A DNA stretch of 64,000 nt from Mya arenaria (lineage: Eukaryota > Mollusca > Bivalvia > Myida > Myidae): positions 35,272,932 through 35,336,931 of the forward strand of contig NC_069132.1 in NCBI RefSeq assembly GCF_026914265.1. The letters are read 5' to 3'. Every line of letters starts with the position of its first letter. The first letter of the stretch is position 1. Shown here one piece after another: positions 50,860-61,740 of this stretch. Made by a program: the position numbers and the translations under genes. A model generated the notes under the pieces. It was not told where the DNA came from. It was given only the letters and a program-made list of their open reading frames with translations, and did not search any database.

Positions 50860-51128
50860 AACTGGCTTAATGAACCAGTCTATTGTAACCGCGACCCCCC
50901 CCCCCCCACCACCACCAGGTCCGGGGTATACCGGGAATAGCCGAGGAAATGGGCCGTTTTTAACTTTAAGGTGGCCCCGAAGTCAGCGGGGAATGGGCCT
51001 TACTTAAGGTCCCTTGGGTGCGCGGGCATTTGGTGGGGATTTTAGTCGGGGTTGGCTGGACCGAAAGTCAAAATCCCCGTCATTCCCCGGACCTGGGGGC
51101 CGTTGTTACAATTGATTGGTGCATAACA
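50860..51128. mobile_element. GC-rich MITE, full copy, inside the left arm
   Basis: The left end ACCAGTCTATTGTAACCGCG plus a 13-base C run and CCAGGTCCGGGG is matched by the inverted right end CCCCGGACCTGGGGGCC, then GTTGTTACAATTGATTGGTG. The interior shares GCGGGGAATGGGCCT and GGTGGGGATTTTAGTCGGGG with 48155-48325. It interrupts the left arm of the large inverted repeat, since the right arm has no equivalent, so it is younger than the repeat. Confidence 0.78.
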
Positions 51129-52029
51129 GCATATTATCTGAGAAAATCATGCCATGATGGCGGATCGACCAACCTACGAGGCAGAGGAACACGTTCATGT
51201 TGCTCACGGCTCTGACGTTCCAAATTATTTACCGGGACCGCAGACGCCGACTTTTCACGCCTCCATGCTTCATCGAATGTCTCCGAGAAGCCTATAATTA
51301 TTATTATTGAAATTAACTAAAGTGTTGATAAAGATTGATGAGACGTAAATAAACTATAAAATATAGTGGCATGGATAAAACTAACACAGGTCAGGAAAAA
51401 AACAGGTGCCATTTAAGCGAAGCTTCACTTATTCTGCAAGAATTACAATTTCCTCAACTGATTTTTGATAGAGAGAAAAGAGTAATGTCACCTAGACTAA
51501 AAATAAAATACAGAAATTGAAGATTGTTTAGAATGAAGACCAATTAATTTCCAAGATTTCATTCTTAAAAAAAAACAAAAAACATAAAATATTACCACTT
51601 ACAGTGAAATATGGGAAAGATTCTTCATCTGACTCTAATTTTTCTCCTGGATATGTTGTTGGCGTTTCGGCGACTGATGTGACCGTGATGAATAGCATTT
51701 TCAATATGGAAATCACTAGGATTTAGTTTATTTGATCATTCAAAAAGTCATTTACCATGTCATGTGTGTCAATTCTGTGTGATTCCTTTAATCGAATTGA
51801 TGAGCAAGTTCCGCATGCGCTCTCTTGTTTCTAGATCGACGATCTTATATGTAAACGACTGGATCCTTTCATCTTGTTCATCAACTCCTTGCCCATTCCC
51901 ATGGTACTGACCGTTTCTGAAAGGTCATTGGCACTGCTCTGCGACTGCTCCCACGTCTGTTTCATAATGTCACATTGATGGGGTATTTTCTATATTAGTA
52001 TTCATGTTCTCAGAGCAGCCCAGGCCTAT

Positions 52030-52325
52030 TGCAACAGTTGAATGTCTATTCTCCCACCCCAGATCCAAATATTTATCTTGCCCACGGGCAAAGATAAAAA
52101 AAGTACTCGTATGTATAAATGAATTAAATACATTTTTACTATATTTTGTTTGACTGATGTCGGAGAAAAACATCTACCATGACCGCTTGTATAAGATACG
52201 TTCATCCCAACCCTCGCAAAGGATGTTAGATGTGGAATCCCAGAAAACCTTATTTCTGCAAAACTGGCCCATCACGCTCGGGTTGGCTAAATCTAACTCT
52301 CGGTCATGGAAGACATATATATACC
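52030..52325. mobile_element. Remnant of the TCTCCCACC MITE
   Basis: TTCTCCCACCCCAGATCCAA, CTTGCCCACGGGCAAAGATA, a TGACTGATGTCGGAGAAAAA right end and a degraded hairpin arm (ACGTTCATCCCAACCCTCGC) show the same order as the 24.86-25.65 kb element, with much of the middle missing. It lies in the spacer between the two arms of the large inverted repeat. Confidence 0.65.
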
Positions 52326-53038
52326 CTGGTTACAGTTTTCCATACATCTTCACCGGCGGGGCCGGCCGGAGTTCGCGATCATCGTTTTCCAGCTCAAAAC
52401 AAATCTTCATTCTAAAACTCATGCGAGTCATTTAACAAAAAAAGACTTCTGCTACACCCGAAATTTTTAATCATGATGCATTTCATTCAATCCAATATGA
52501 AACCGATGGATACTCAAGTTTAATTCCGTTTGGTGCGAACTAAAGTAAAATTGTTTTTTTCTAGTGAATAATAAAAAGGTTGCCTTTCTGCAAAGGAATA
52601 ATTCATTTAAGTAAAAGATTCAAAGTGACTCGAATCATTTATATATGGGCCACATAAAATAAAATTCGATATGGAAGCTCTTTGATACCTTTCTTTCGAA
52701 AGAACATCATTTGTTTTGTCAACGCAAAAAAATACTTAATGATTAAATTACATGTATTTATATTGGAAACAAGTGGCTTTGCCGGTATGAGGTGTGAAAA
52801 ATTGTTTGAAGATTAAATTACTTTCCTCCAAAGTGTTTTAAACACAATCTGATGTTTTGTTAAATACGGATTTATTTCATGGTAAAATGGAAAAAGTGTA
52901 GAACACTGCCATTATGTTCCTTTCAAAAAAAAAAATGTTTTTTTTTCTTCCTGCATTTTATTTCTTTTTTAATATGATACCAGACAATAGTCATTATGGC
53001 ATGACAAATTGGGTAAGCATGTTCAATATATGCTGTTT

Positions 53039-53330
53039 CCTTAAAGCTGCACTCTCAAAGATTGAAAGTTTTGACCTTTGTTTTAATGTTTGTCTCAGAA
53101 TCAGCTTATATTGGCATCAATGTATTAAATTTAGTCATATAAGATATTTCACTTTGGAACAGGTTTCAATTGCTTGGAAAACTGCCTCTTAAAGCGTTAG
53201 TAGCACTATTAGCCATAAAACATTATTTTTCGAAGATTTTTTTAATGATATGATTTTTTGTCAGCAGTCTTATATAACTGGTTTCCAGACATCTGCTCAA
53301 CAAATTGCTTATTCCTTAAGAATATATCCC
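53039..53330 (+). repeat. Dispersed bivalve-type MITE
   Basis: Begins TTAAAGCTGCACTCTCAAAG, followed by ATTGAAAGTTTTGACC, and contains GCCATAAAACATTA and TTGTCAGCAGTCTTATATAA. This is the wording of a repeat I know as common in bivalve genomes. It has no coding capacity and diverged ends. Confidence 0.5.
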
Positions 53331-54494
53331 ATATTTCACCTGAATTGGCAATTTTTCAGGTAGTGTATGTTTTGAAAATATTTATTTTTTTCATTCCAAT
53401 CTTTATCTTTATTTTTTAACTAAATGACATTACTCTTTCTTCCATAATAAAAATCAGTTAAGAAAATTGTCAATCTGACGGAATAGGTGGGAATTGGAAT
53501 TCAAATGCTCAGCTCTAATTAATACAGCACCTGTCCGTTTATATGCTCCGTTGAGGCATGGACGTGAGAAGTCGGTGCCTACTGTTTTGGAAAATAGTAT
53601 GGGACGTCAGAGCTATGAGCAACATGTAAGTGTTCCTCGTCGTAATAATGTTTTCGTAGATTATATATTCCGTTCAGCCAGTATACTAGAACGTTCTCGT
53701 GTTCGAGAATTTAAATACATGTAATACTTCCTTATAGAATTTCAAGTGAATGCTCAGTAGCTTTTAAAATTCAGAAATGCACGTGCAATAGCAACGACTA
53801 GCAAGAGCTATCAGATGTTTAGAAGGCGGGCAAGTCAAGCCAGGAGTCCCGATGTGGAGATTAAAAAACAATCTAAATGAAAACGTGTCTTTCTAAAATA
53901 GTATGCATTTGTAAGTTATGTAAATTTACATTTTTACTTTTTCCGAGCAGTTGATATATCCTATACTATGGCAAAAAGATGACATAGGAAATTTAATTAT
54001 TTACATAAGCGGGACTTCCGGACACGCCTGAAAATCCACTTTCAGTTTCGATATCAATGGACAAAATTTAGGTCACCATTTAACACTGGGTTTCTTACAT
54101 AAACATAAAAAACGTCTTAGCTGAATACAAACGTACACTGAATAGTAAACTATTATTGATACAAGTCATTTTGTATAATATAAAGCAAACGATGGCTACG
54201 AAAATTGAAAAAAAAAAAGGAAAATAATAGATGTACACAGTATTAAAATAGCTCATTGGCCAATATGCTGTGACGTAGCGGTGTATTTATAGGTTACTTT
54301 CCTTACTACTTCATTTCCTCTTACAACTCTTAGTTACTCCCTTAACTATGGGAAATACCAAAACGCGGCAAAATAAAATCTCAATCATATTTCTTAACAT
54401 TCATACTACGGTTTACATTGAGAATATTAACCAACATTTGTTTTGTTCAGAATGCCGAATCGAATGGTATGTTATAATAAAACTTTTATTAATA

Positions 54495-54500
54495 AATGAA

Positions 54501-54555
<55 letters not shown>

Positions 54556-54625
54556 ATTTTCATATGAATGAATGAATGAATGAATGAATGAATGAATGAA
54601 TGAATGAATGAATGAATGAATGAAT
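54495..54625 (+). repeat. Adjacent (AAAT)n and (GAAT)n microsatellites
   Basis: About fifteen TAAA units (54495-54556) change abruptly to about fourteen GAAT units (54566-54624). They fall between the end of the large inverted repeat and the acceptor of the DUF5662 exon, so they would be intronic. Confidence 0.95.
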
Positions 54626-54683
54626 TGAATGAATTAATGAATAACATTGTTGTTTGAATTATTTATCAATATTTCTCCTACAG

Positions 54684-55559
54684 GAATCGCGTGAAATTCC
54701 TAGTGAATCATTGTCAGAGGATCGAAGCTTTGTACCGCTCCTAGGCGTGTCCCACACCGTCTATTTCAAAGCTCTTTTTCGTCTGGTTAACGAATGGCTA
54801 AGTGGAAAAGTTGGTTCAGGCGTTAGGCTGGACAAGAAGCAAGAGGACACCATACGAGAATATGTTGCCGACACGTATAAGCCGGTGGCGCTAACAGCCA
54901 CGGATCCGACCGATGAAAAAATCGCGACAACATACGATGCACTCAGGCGCTGGAATGTGCCGCTAATACTCGACAAGGCAACATCTCATCGGTACTGGAT
55001 AAGGCGGTGCTATGAACTTTGTGTTGCGGTCGGTGTGGAATTTTCGGAGCAGATGGAGAACCGTATCAGAATACATGATCTAAGTAAATATAGCGATAAA
55101 GAACTATTAGGCTATGCAGTGATGTTTGGGCGAGGTGGATACAGACAAATTGACGATGAACGGGAGAAACACGAGTGGGAATTGGCGCTTGAGCATCATT
55201 ACTGTAGCAATACTCATCACCCCGAATATTTCTTTCCTAAAGACGCGGACGGTAGGCGGGGCAAGTCCCCGTCAATGATGGATGCAGATCCAGCAAACGG
55301 GGAGACGAATCTGGCTGAGAGTATCATAGACATGTTGGCAGCTCATGGTGAAAGAACTCTGGATAAAGATACAGACGTTTCTGTTCGGAAAATGTTTTGC
55401 ATGGATGAAAAGTTCTTCAACAGGTATGCTGAGAGCGACGGGGCTTACGTGAAAGCTAGAATGCAAGATTGGTTGAAGCTTATAGAGACATTTTTGTCCA
55501 CCGAGGGAAATGAACGGAAACTGGACGGCTGGTTCGACGGAAGACGTGTGGTGTTTTAA
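54684..55559 (+). CDS. DUF5662-like protein, terminal exon
   Basis: A 292-residue open segment follows a strong acceptor (TTTCTCCTACAG, ending 54683) and runs to a TAA at 55557-55559. An in-frame ATG at 54654 lies upstream of the acceptor and would give 301 residues, but the polypyrimidine tract and microsatellites before it suggest this is a 3' exon whose 5' exons lie upstream. The protein has a helical N-terminal part, then RIHDLSKYS, ALEHHYCSNTHHPEYF and AESIIDMLAA, an ordered His-Asp, His-His and Asp set that resembles an HD-type metal-binding site. DUF5662 proteins share this H-D-x-S-K-Y and H-H-x(n)-N-x-H-H-P pattern; they occur in bacteria, phages, large DNA viruses and some animals, and their function is unknown. 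Metal-dependent hydrolase activity is inferred only from the residue pattern. Codon use looks well preserved and the GC content is higher than that of the flanks. Confidence 0.8.
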   Translation, partial: ESREIPSESLSEDRSFVPLLGVSHTVYFKALFRLVNEWLSGKVGSGVRLDKKQEDTIREYVADTYKPVALTATDPTDEKIATTYDALRRWNVPLILDKATSHRYWIRRCYELCVAVGVEFSEQMENRIRIHDLSKYSDKELLGYAVMFGRGGYRQIDDEREKHEWELALEHHYCSNTHHPEYFFPKDADGRRGKSPSMMDADPANGETNLAESIIDMLAAHGERTLDKDTDVSVRKMFCMDEKFFNRYAESDGAYVKARMQDWLKLIETFLSTEGNERKLDGWFDGRRVVF

Positions 55560-55987
55560 GCTACATCCGTCAGGAAAATCAAACACGGGTTCTATGGTTG
55601 TGTAAATGACTCTGGGATGGTGATACCAATGTGTTATTGTTGATATATGTCATGTTTTTATTCGTAATTTTACAATGTATGCGGTTTCTTTTGGCCTGTT
55701 TTTATATTCAATTGACACTGTTTATTTTCATGCAATCAAATTTTTGAATGTCTTGAATCTGGGTTTAAGATTCAGATTCAGAACTGCTGATTATTTAAAT
55801 GTTTTGGAAAATAGTTGATGTAGTTTTCTTGAAAAAAAATGTTATTCAATGGTAAAACCTGTCATCTGGAATATGTTCAGCAAAATTCACCATACATTCT
55901 GCAGTACAATTAACAATGAAAATAAGATTTTGAATTTCTGAGTCTTTAGTCTGAAACTCAGACTTAGTTCATTATTGAATAGGGTTC
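55560..55987 (+). other. 3' flank of the DUF5662 gene
   Basis: AT-rich sequence, presumably 3' UTR in its first part. I see no exact AATAAA close to the stop and no other gene. Confidence 0.4.
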
Positions 55988-56171
55988 TGGCCCTGATTTT
56001 TTAAAGGTTAATCGGCTTAATAAACTGATTTCAATAAGCTAAAAATTTACACTTAAAGTCTAATTTTTTTCTTAAAGATAAAATTTAACGCAAATTATAG
56101 AAAAACCAAAATAGTGAGCTTAGCTTAATCCTGTTATATAAGACACTTAAGAAGTTTCGAGAAATTTGGGC
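55988..56171. mobile_element. Palindromic MITE, copy 5, diverged
   Basis: GGCCCTGATTTTTTAAAGGT at the left and TTAATCCTGTTATATAAGAC, CACTTAAGAAGTTTCGAGAA, ATTTGGGC at the right match the family at 7773 and 13651 in the same order. The left end is eroded. Confidence 0.6.
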
Positions 56172-57240
56172 ATGTTTATTTTGTATCCTCGTTTAAACAT
56201 TGACATTCAATTTAAAGACAATATTTCAAAATGAAAGGAACAGATTTTAAAACATTTCAAAATTTAATATTAAATAAGAGTATGATTGTACATATGATCT
56301 TGTTTCCATGGTTGTATAATTGAACTGTAATAGTTATAAAAAAAAACAAAAACGTTTAACAAATAATTGTTTTGTTTTCTTGTGTCGCTTTCATGACGTT
56401 GTTCCTATAATTTCCCAAGTTCTGAAGCCTCGGTTGTCAAACTTGCTTCTTTTTGACAACATCGTTTGTAAAAAGGGACTTAAAAACAAATGTATTAACT
56501 ATTACAAAAGTTAAAACTATTACACATATGATTTACGAAAGGTTGTAGGTTGTGTTTTTCTATGCAGAAAAAGCAACTACGTACAAGAGCTACATGAACG
56601 AGTTTATCTTATTATTAAGCATTGCAAGGTCAACATCAGACCTGATATTCTTATAACAAAACTTTACTACAATTTAGTTTTCCAACTTCAGATCGAAACT
56701 ATGACTGCCAATGGCATTGCCTATCCAAGAGGCTACACACAACTATTAGTCATTTTTTTGGCTAAATCCACATAAACATTCCACACTGAAAGTTCTTTTC
56801 GAAAGCATGTTTCAAAGATAAAAAGGCATGAATCTCGTTGCATACATTCTACTGATATACTGTCTGGACACGGACACTTATCTAGTGTCTGTTGTTTTAA
56901 TCTCTTTGAAAAACATAGTCCTTTTCCAAAACAAAAATGCCACATGCTCTTTTTGCGATTGATTGACCGATGTTATGACCTTTGAGGCGTAATTTTCACT
57001 CATACAAATATGTAACACGTGTGACATATTAGTACGAATTCCTCACACGTTTGTTACAAATTATATGTCACATTTTGTGAACCTCGATCTACTCCCCTTC
57101 AAAACAAAAACGTATATGCCACATGTCCTGGAAAAGTATTGTTCATACGGATATGTCACATATTCCAAAACAAGTCTATGCCATAAATAAGTGGTCATTC
57201 TGCTTTTGCTATGTCCGATGATAACCCTCAAGCTGCATGC
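56172..57240. other. Intergenic, no gene seen
   Basis: No coding or repeat structure with clear ends. The short frames here lack splice or domain support. Confidence 0.4.
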
Positions 57241-57244
57241 CAAA

Positions 57245-58450
57245 GAATGAAGTTCCTGGGTCCAAGTATGAAGTTCCTGGGTCCAAGGAATTACGTTCCT
57301 GGGTCCAAGGAATTAAGTTCCTGGGTCCAAGCGTTCTCACGTTATTGAACGGAAATAAGTGTGATCTACGAACACCAAAATGTTCTTCCCCTGAAGGTCA
57401 CCGTGACCTTAACCTACTGACCTCAACAACAGTATGATTCATCTACAAGCGTTCTTTTATCATTCAGATGAAACCATTTTTACCTCAAGGTCACCCTGAC
57501 CTATGATTAACTGGCCTGAAAATCAAGGGGTCATCTGCTTGTCGTGACCAACTGGCATATCTAGTATAAAGTCCATTGGTCCAAGCGTCCTCGAGTTACT
57601 GCGCGGAAACAGTTTTTTTTTAAACTCACGGTCGCTGTGACCTATACCGCAACCATGACCTTTGATAAACTGATCCCAAAATCAATAGGGGTCATCAACT
57701 TGCATGACCAAAGGTAAATACTCCAATTATTCAGCGGAAACTGCTGTTTTTTCACCTCAAAGTCATCTTGACATTTGACCTACATATCCAAAAATCAACC
57801 GTTGTAATCTACTAGTCATCAGGAACTATATTAAAGTTCCTTGGTGCAAGTGTTCTTTAGTTATTTTTGGAAACTGTTGTTCGCTTAAAGGTCACTGCAA
57901 CCGTGACCTTTGATCTACTGATCTAATCAATAGGGGTTATCTACTAGTTATGACCAACTGACGTGTCAAGTATATATTTATATAATGTGTTTTTTTTCAC
58001 CTCAAGGTCAACGCCACCTTGAGCTTTGACCTACTGAGGCAACTACATGTAGTCATGACCAATTGGCGTACCAAGTATAAAGTTCCTCGATGCAAGTGTT
58101 CTTGACCTCAAGGTCACATTGACCTTTGACCTACTGATCCCAAAATCAAAAGGTGTCATGAACTAGTCATAACCAAGAGGCATAGTAAGTGTGAAGATCC
58201 TGGGTGGTGTTCATAAGTGAAAGTAAATCTTTTTTCACCTCATGGTCACCGCGACCTTTACCTTTGACCCAGTCATGACCAACTTGCATACCAAGTTACT
58301 GGGTCCAAGCGTTCTTTAGTTATCAAGCCCAACAAATCGTTTTCACCTGAAGGTCACAGCGCCCTTGACCTTTGACCTACTGATCTTAAAATCAATTCAT
58401 GTGACTGACCGACTGACTGGAGACAACAATATTAATATGTCTCCCTCATT
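57245..58450 (+). repeat. Degenerate tandem array of AAGGTCACnnTGACCTTTGACC units
   Basis: It opens with four ~21-bp copies of GAAGTTCCTGGGTCCAA (57247-57332). About nine units of roughly 110-150 bp follow, each carrying AAGGTCAC..TGACCT, TTTGACCTACTGATC, an AAATCAATAGGGGTCAT-like stretch, GACCAACTGGCAT and an AAGTTCCT..CAAGCGTTCT-like end. This arrangement is a common degenerate repeat of mollusc genomes. It has no coding capacity. The array runs up to the 43-base G run. Confidence 0.8.
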
Positions 58451-58454
58451 CATA

Positions 58455-58488
<34 letters not shown>

Positions 58489-58497
58489 GTAAAATTG
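58455..58497 (+). repeat. 43-base poly(G) run
   Basis: An uninterrupted run of 43 G. Its true length is uncertain because such runs are error-prone in sequencing. It lies exactly between the tandem array and the inverted SF3B2 3' duplication. Confidence 0.95.
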
Positions 58498-59007
58498 ATT
58501 TGCCATTGTTTATTCAAGGTGACTTTATTGTTTTTACCAATGGGTTCATCAACAAAAACCAAATGCTTTGAAAATGAATTATACATTTTAACAAAAATCT
58601 GAATACACATGGCATTTTAATCAAGAAACATGGTTATATAAGTTATGTTATAACTGTGTATTGTTCCTAGAGTTCATGCCTAATTTCAGAAAATGACCTC
58701 AAGTATTTCATAACAGTTTGTGTACCACCACAAAATATTTCACAACAGAAAGTAGACAGTCCCTGCATCAGCAAAAATTCACCTGTATTAATCGTACTAG
58801 TGTGAACTTATCAACAAAGAATGGAATTTCCTGAGGAAATGAATCGGAGTTTCCAATGTGGTAATTATATGGAGTTTCCTATGACACGAGGATGTACATA
58901 ACATTTTCAAGTATTGATACTAATCTACAACATACATTGTAAATTTATAATGTTACTGATAAATGAAAACTGGGAGTATGTTTGTTATTGGTCACAGGGG
59001 ATGAAAA

Positions 59008-60840
59008 CTAGAATGTAAACTCCTTGTATTTTTTTTTCACGGCTTTCCCACTTTCTTCTTGTTTTTTCCTCATCAGTTTCTGAAAAACAGAATATTTAAG
59101 TATCAGGATAAAAAAAAAAAAATCATTATTTTTTCAGTTTAGGAAAAAAAATTATTGATTATTTTGTTCACATACTGGTACCAACTGAATAAATTTAATT
59201 TAAAAAAAAAAAAACCATTCCATTTTCAAAATAACTACAGAAATAGAAATTTGATGGAATTTTTAATATGCAAAATGTTGATTGTTTTTAGGTAATTCCA
59301 TTATATAAGAGTTGGATTATTATTTTAATCAATTGAAAAATAGGAAATCACAAAATGTCTAAATAGGATTTTAAATAAATTTCCGAAACTGCATAGTTTT
59401 ATTTTTGTACAACTTTGCAAAAACGTGCATCCCATACCTTCTGTTTGGCATCATGTTCTGCCACCATATCACTGATGTCCTCTTTCTCCTGATGTGACTG
59501 TTGTTTCCAGAGCGTCTGGTTGTACTTCGCCTGTATTGAAGGCTACCGTGTCAAGGTGAAGCTCCTCCGATCTCAAGGCCACCTCAATAACCTCTGTTGG
59601 ACCCTTTTCTCTGGGCATCTTTGCGCCAACAGGGACCTGCAAGTTAAAATTTGTTTGTGAGATTTAATGGCGTCAAGGTTAAGCTACTTATCGTTTAACA
59701 TCACTCTGGACCATTTTTTCAAAGTAAGTTTGTTTCATTTACCATGTTGTTTAACTTACCTTATTATTAAATATTTTACAGAATGAATAGTGTTTGTTTT
59801 TTTAACTACACCTGTCCATTAACATAATCACTCTTTAGACCTTTATAATAAAATACCCGAAGTTTGACACACATAACTCGCACCCTCTCTGTTACTTAGC
59901 TACACATTGGGACTTCGATTACTATTATCCATCCAAACTCACCGCAGACATATCATATACATGTGTGGAGCCCATCATGGCCCCTCCAGCACTAGTTTTC
60001 TTCTCAGGGATAACCTGGTAGAGGACTGGAGTTTCTCCACCCTGATCCATGGCGTCCTCAATCCTGTGCACATTTATAATTCTTGGGGTCTCCATGCCAA
60101 CAGGCACTGATGACATTCCACTCAGGGTTACAAACCTGAAAAAATAGTTATAAACATACACAGACTGTTTTCAGTTTTAAATATTAGTTTTAAATATATT
60201 TTATGTCTTTACAAGCATCACAGGAAGCCCTGACAGCCATACCCACTCTTTATCTACTTACCCCTCAGCATGAGTGACCAGGCCTGTATCATCAGGACCC
60301 GTCTCCGTCTTGTTTTCTTCTTCACTTTCTATTTTTAGCTCGCCCCAATGGCTCTGATCTATACCATCCTGTTTGAATTATTTCAGTTTAGTTCAAACAT
60401 ATTCATTTTACAATGACTGTGAATCTTTATAAGAGCATATTATTCACCTGTATTACACCTGTCAGCATAACGAAAATGTTATGTAAGAAAGTTGATATTA
60501 TTATTCAATACATTAATAATCAAATAAGAAAACAGTCTCCACTGATATAAATATTTGGGTTGTTTTATTACATCATTTATTATATGCTTAACACTATCAG
60601 TCTGCCAGACCCTATTGAAAGCACATTTTAAAGGTTTTTATGAATAAAAAGGTTAAAGATGTGTAATAAAAAGGTTAAAGATGTGTAATTAGTAAATGCG
60701 GCACACTTGAATACACCACACCAGCCAATTACCTCAAACTCGGCACTTGTTGTACCAAACACGTCTCCGTACAGTGGTTTTCTGGTCTCGTCAACAGGAG
60801 GTTTACCCAACCCATCAGTATGGCAACTAAATGAACAGGC
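59008..60840 (-). pseudogene. SF3B2: Inverted partial duplicate of SF3B2 (exons 20-24)
   Basis: Five exons align with SF3B2 exons 20-24 in order and phase: 60733-60840, 60262-60368, 59943-60135, 59438-59636 and 59008-59079, all with usable GT/AG borders. The first four are shortened or changed in places: exon 21 lacks its first codons, and exon 22 has lost part of the ELRKKR segment in frame. The copy of exon 23 is 199 nt against 195, a net +4 change near GTAGCCTTCAATACAGGCGA, which shifts the frame to an early TGA. The C-terminus would otherwise read KKKYKEFTF. Introns and the 3' UTR are also homologous, so this is a DNA-level duplication and not a retrocopy. Exons 1-19 are absent. By eye the non-coding part has diverged by roughly 15-25 percent. 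Confidence 0.92.
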
Positions 60841-61374
60841 CTGGAAATGAAAGTTTATTTTTAATAAAAAACAACATGCTTGGAAGAATAATTTTCTTGG
60901 TACGAGTCCCTCTTGCCAAATCCTATAGTATTACATATAGTATTTACATGTAATACAAGTTCAAAAGAAGATTATTAAAAAAAAAATTACGAGTAACAGA
61001 AAAACAATTTGTCACACATGAGACATAAATAATCTTCGAAAACCAGTTAGAGATAACTTAAAAGTAGAATAACAGAAAATTAAAAACACCTTAATATTTT
61101 ATTGGGACATGGTCCCAAATATCGCAGCAGCATATAATTATGATCATCAAACATTAATATTGTTATCAATCTTCATGAACTTCTTACTGTCTACATTTAT
61201 GACATGCTAAAGTTTATTATTTTGCATTTTATAATTAACAAGTCTTTAGTTCTTTTTCCAGTTATCATCATTTATCATTCATAAAAACTATTTACTGAAC
61301 ATGTTGATCACAAATCGAGTTCATATAATAATCATGTTTTGCAAGTTATTTTGTGGTCTAACACAGCTAAAGAA

Positions 61375-61650
61375 GATGGTGATAGTGACCTGCTTTAAGG
61401 TTTGTCCAGTAAGAGCAGTGGTTAGCCCACTCACATCTCGGTGACCCGGGTTCAATTTCTGGCTTGGGTGCATGTGGGTTTGGTTTGTGGTCACCAAGCC
61501 AGACAAGTGTGTTTTTTTTCGCATTCTCTTGTTTCCTCCACATGGCAAGACCACACTCTTGCATAAAATCATGCCAACGAGAGTGATTAAAATAATGTTG
61601 TAAAACCTTTTTTCACAATCGTTGTAAAATAAATATGTTTAAATTAAACT
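61375..61650 (+). repeat. tRNA-derived SINE
   Basis: The tRNA-like head (GTAAGAGCAGTGGTTAGCCC and GGTGACCCGGGTTCAATTTC, with A and B boxes) is followed by TGGTCACCAAGCCAGACAAG and TTTCCTCCACATGGCAAGAC, and ends in a TTGTAAAATAAAT-type tail. The layout is typical of mollusc SINEs with a conserved central domain. Confidence 0.75.
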
Positions 61651-61740
61651 AGACTAAAGGTTTCAAATACAATTTATCTATGCTATTGAATAAAAATACT
61701 TTCTGAATGTGCTACTGTGCTATTTGTTTTTGATAAATAC

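Larger units (their letters stand above)
50104..54475. repeat. 4.4-kb imperfect inverted repeat of unknown origin
   Basis: The left end (ACCATTCGATTCGG at 50105) and the right end (CCGAATCGAATGGT at 54459-54472) are inverted copies. Matching continues inward: CTCAATGTATACCGTA with TACGGTTTACATTGAG; ATCGAAACTGAAAGTAGATT with its partner near 54042; GTCGCACGTGCAATTCTAAA with its partner near 53780; exon-like CGTCAGAGCCGTGAGCAACA with GTCAGAGCTATGAGCAACAT at 53606; and AAAAATCAGTTGAGGAAATT with 53450. The arms reach to about 51620 and 53320, some 1.2-1.5 kb each, diverged by an estimated 20-30 percent. The left arm is interrupted by a GC-rich MITE. No clear target duplication was found. It could be a transposon with very long terminal repeats or an inverted genomic duplication; I cannot name a family. 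Both arms contain decayed coding-like sequence that reads outward. Confidence 0.75.

Noticed and set aside
50104-54475. Polinton or other large virus-like element, because of long terminal repeats
   Set aside because: No capsid, polymerase, integrase or protease signature was seen and the total length is only 4.4 kb; the family is left open.
59925-60161. Minus-strand frame as an independent small gene
   Set aside because: It is the copy of SF3B2 exon 22 within the inverted duplication, not a separate gene.
61390-61470. tRNA-like segment with A and B boxes
   Set aside because: It is the head of a SINE with a conserved body and tail; no anticodon-stem cloverleaf that I can support, so no tRNA gene was called here or at the other SINE heads.
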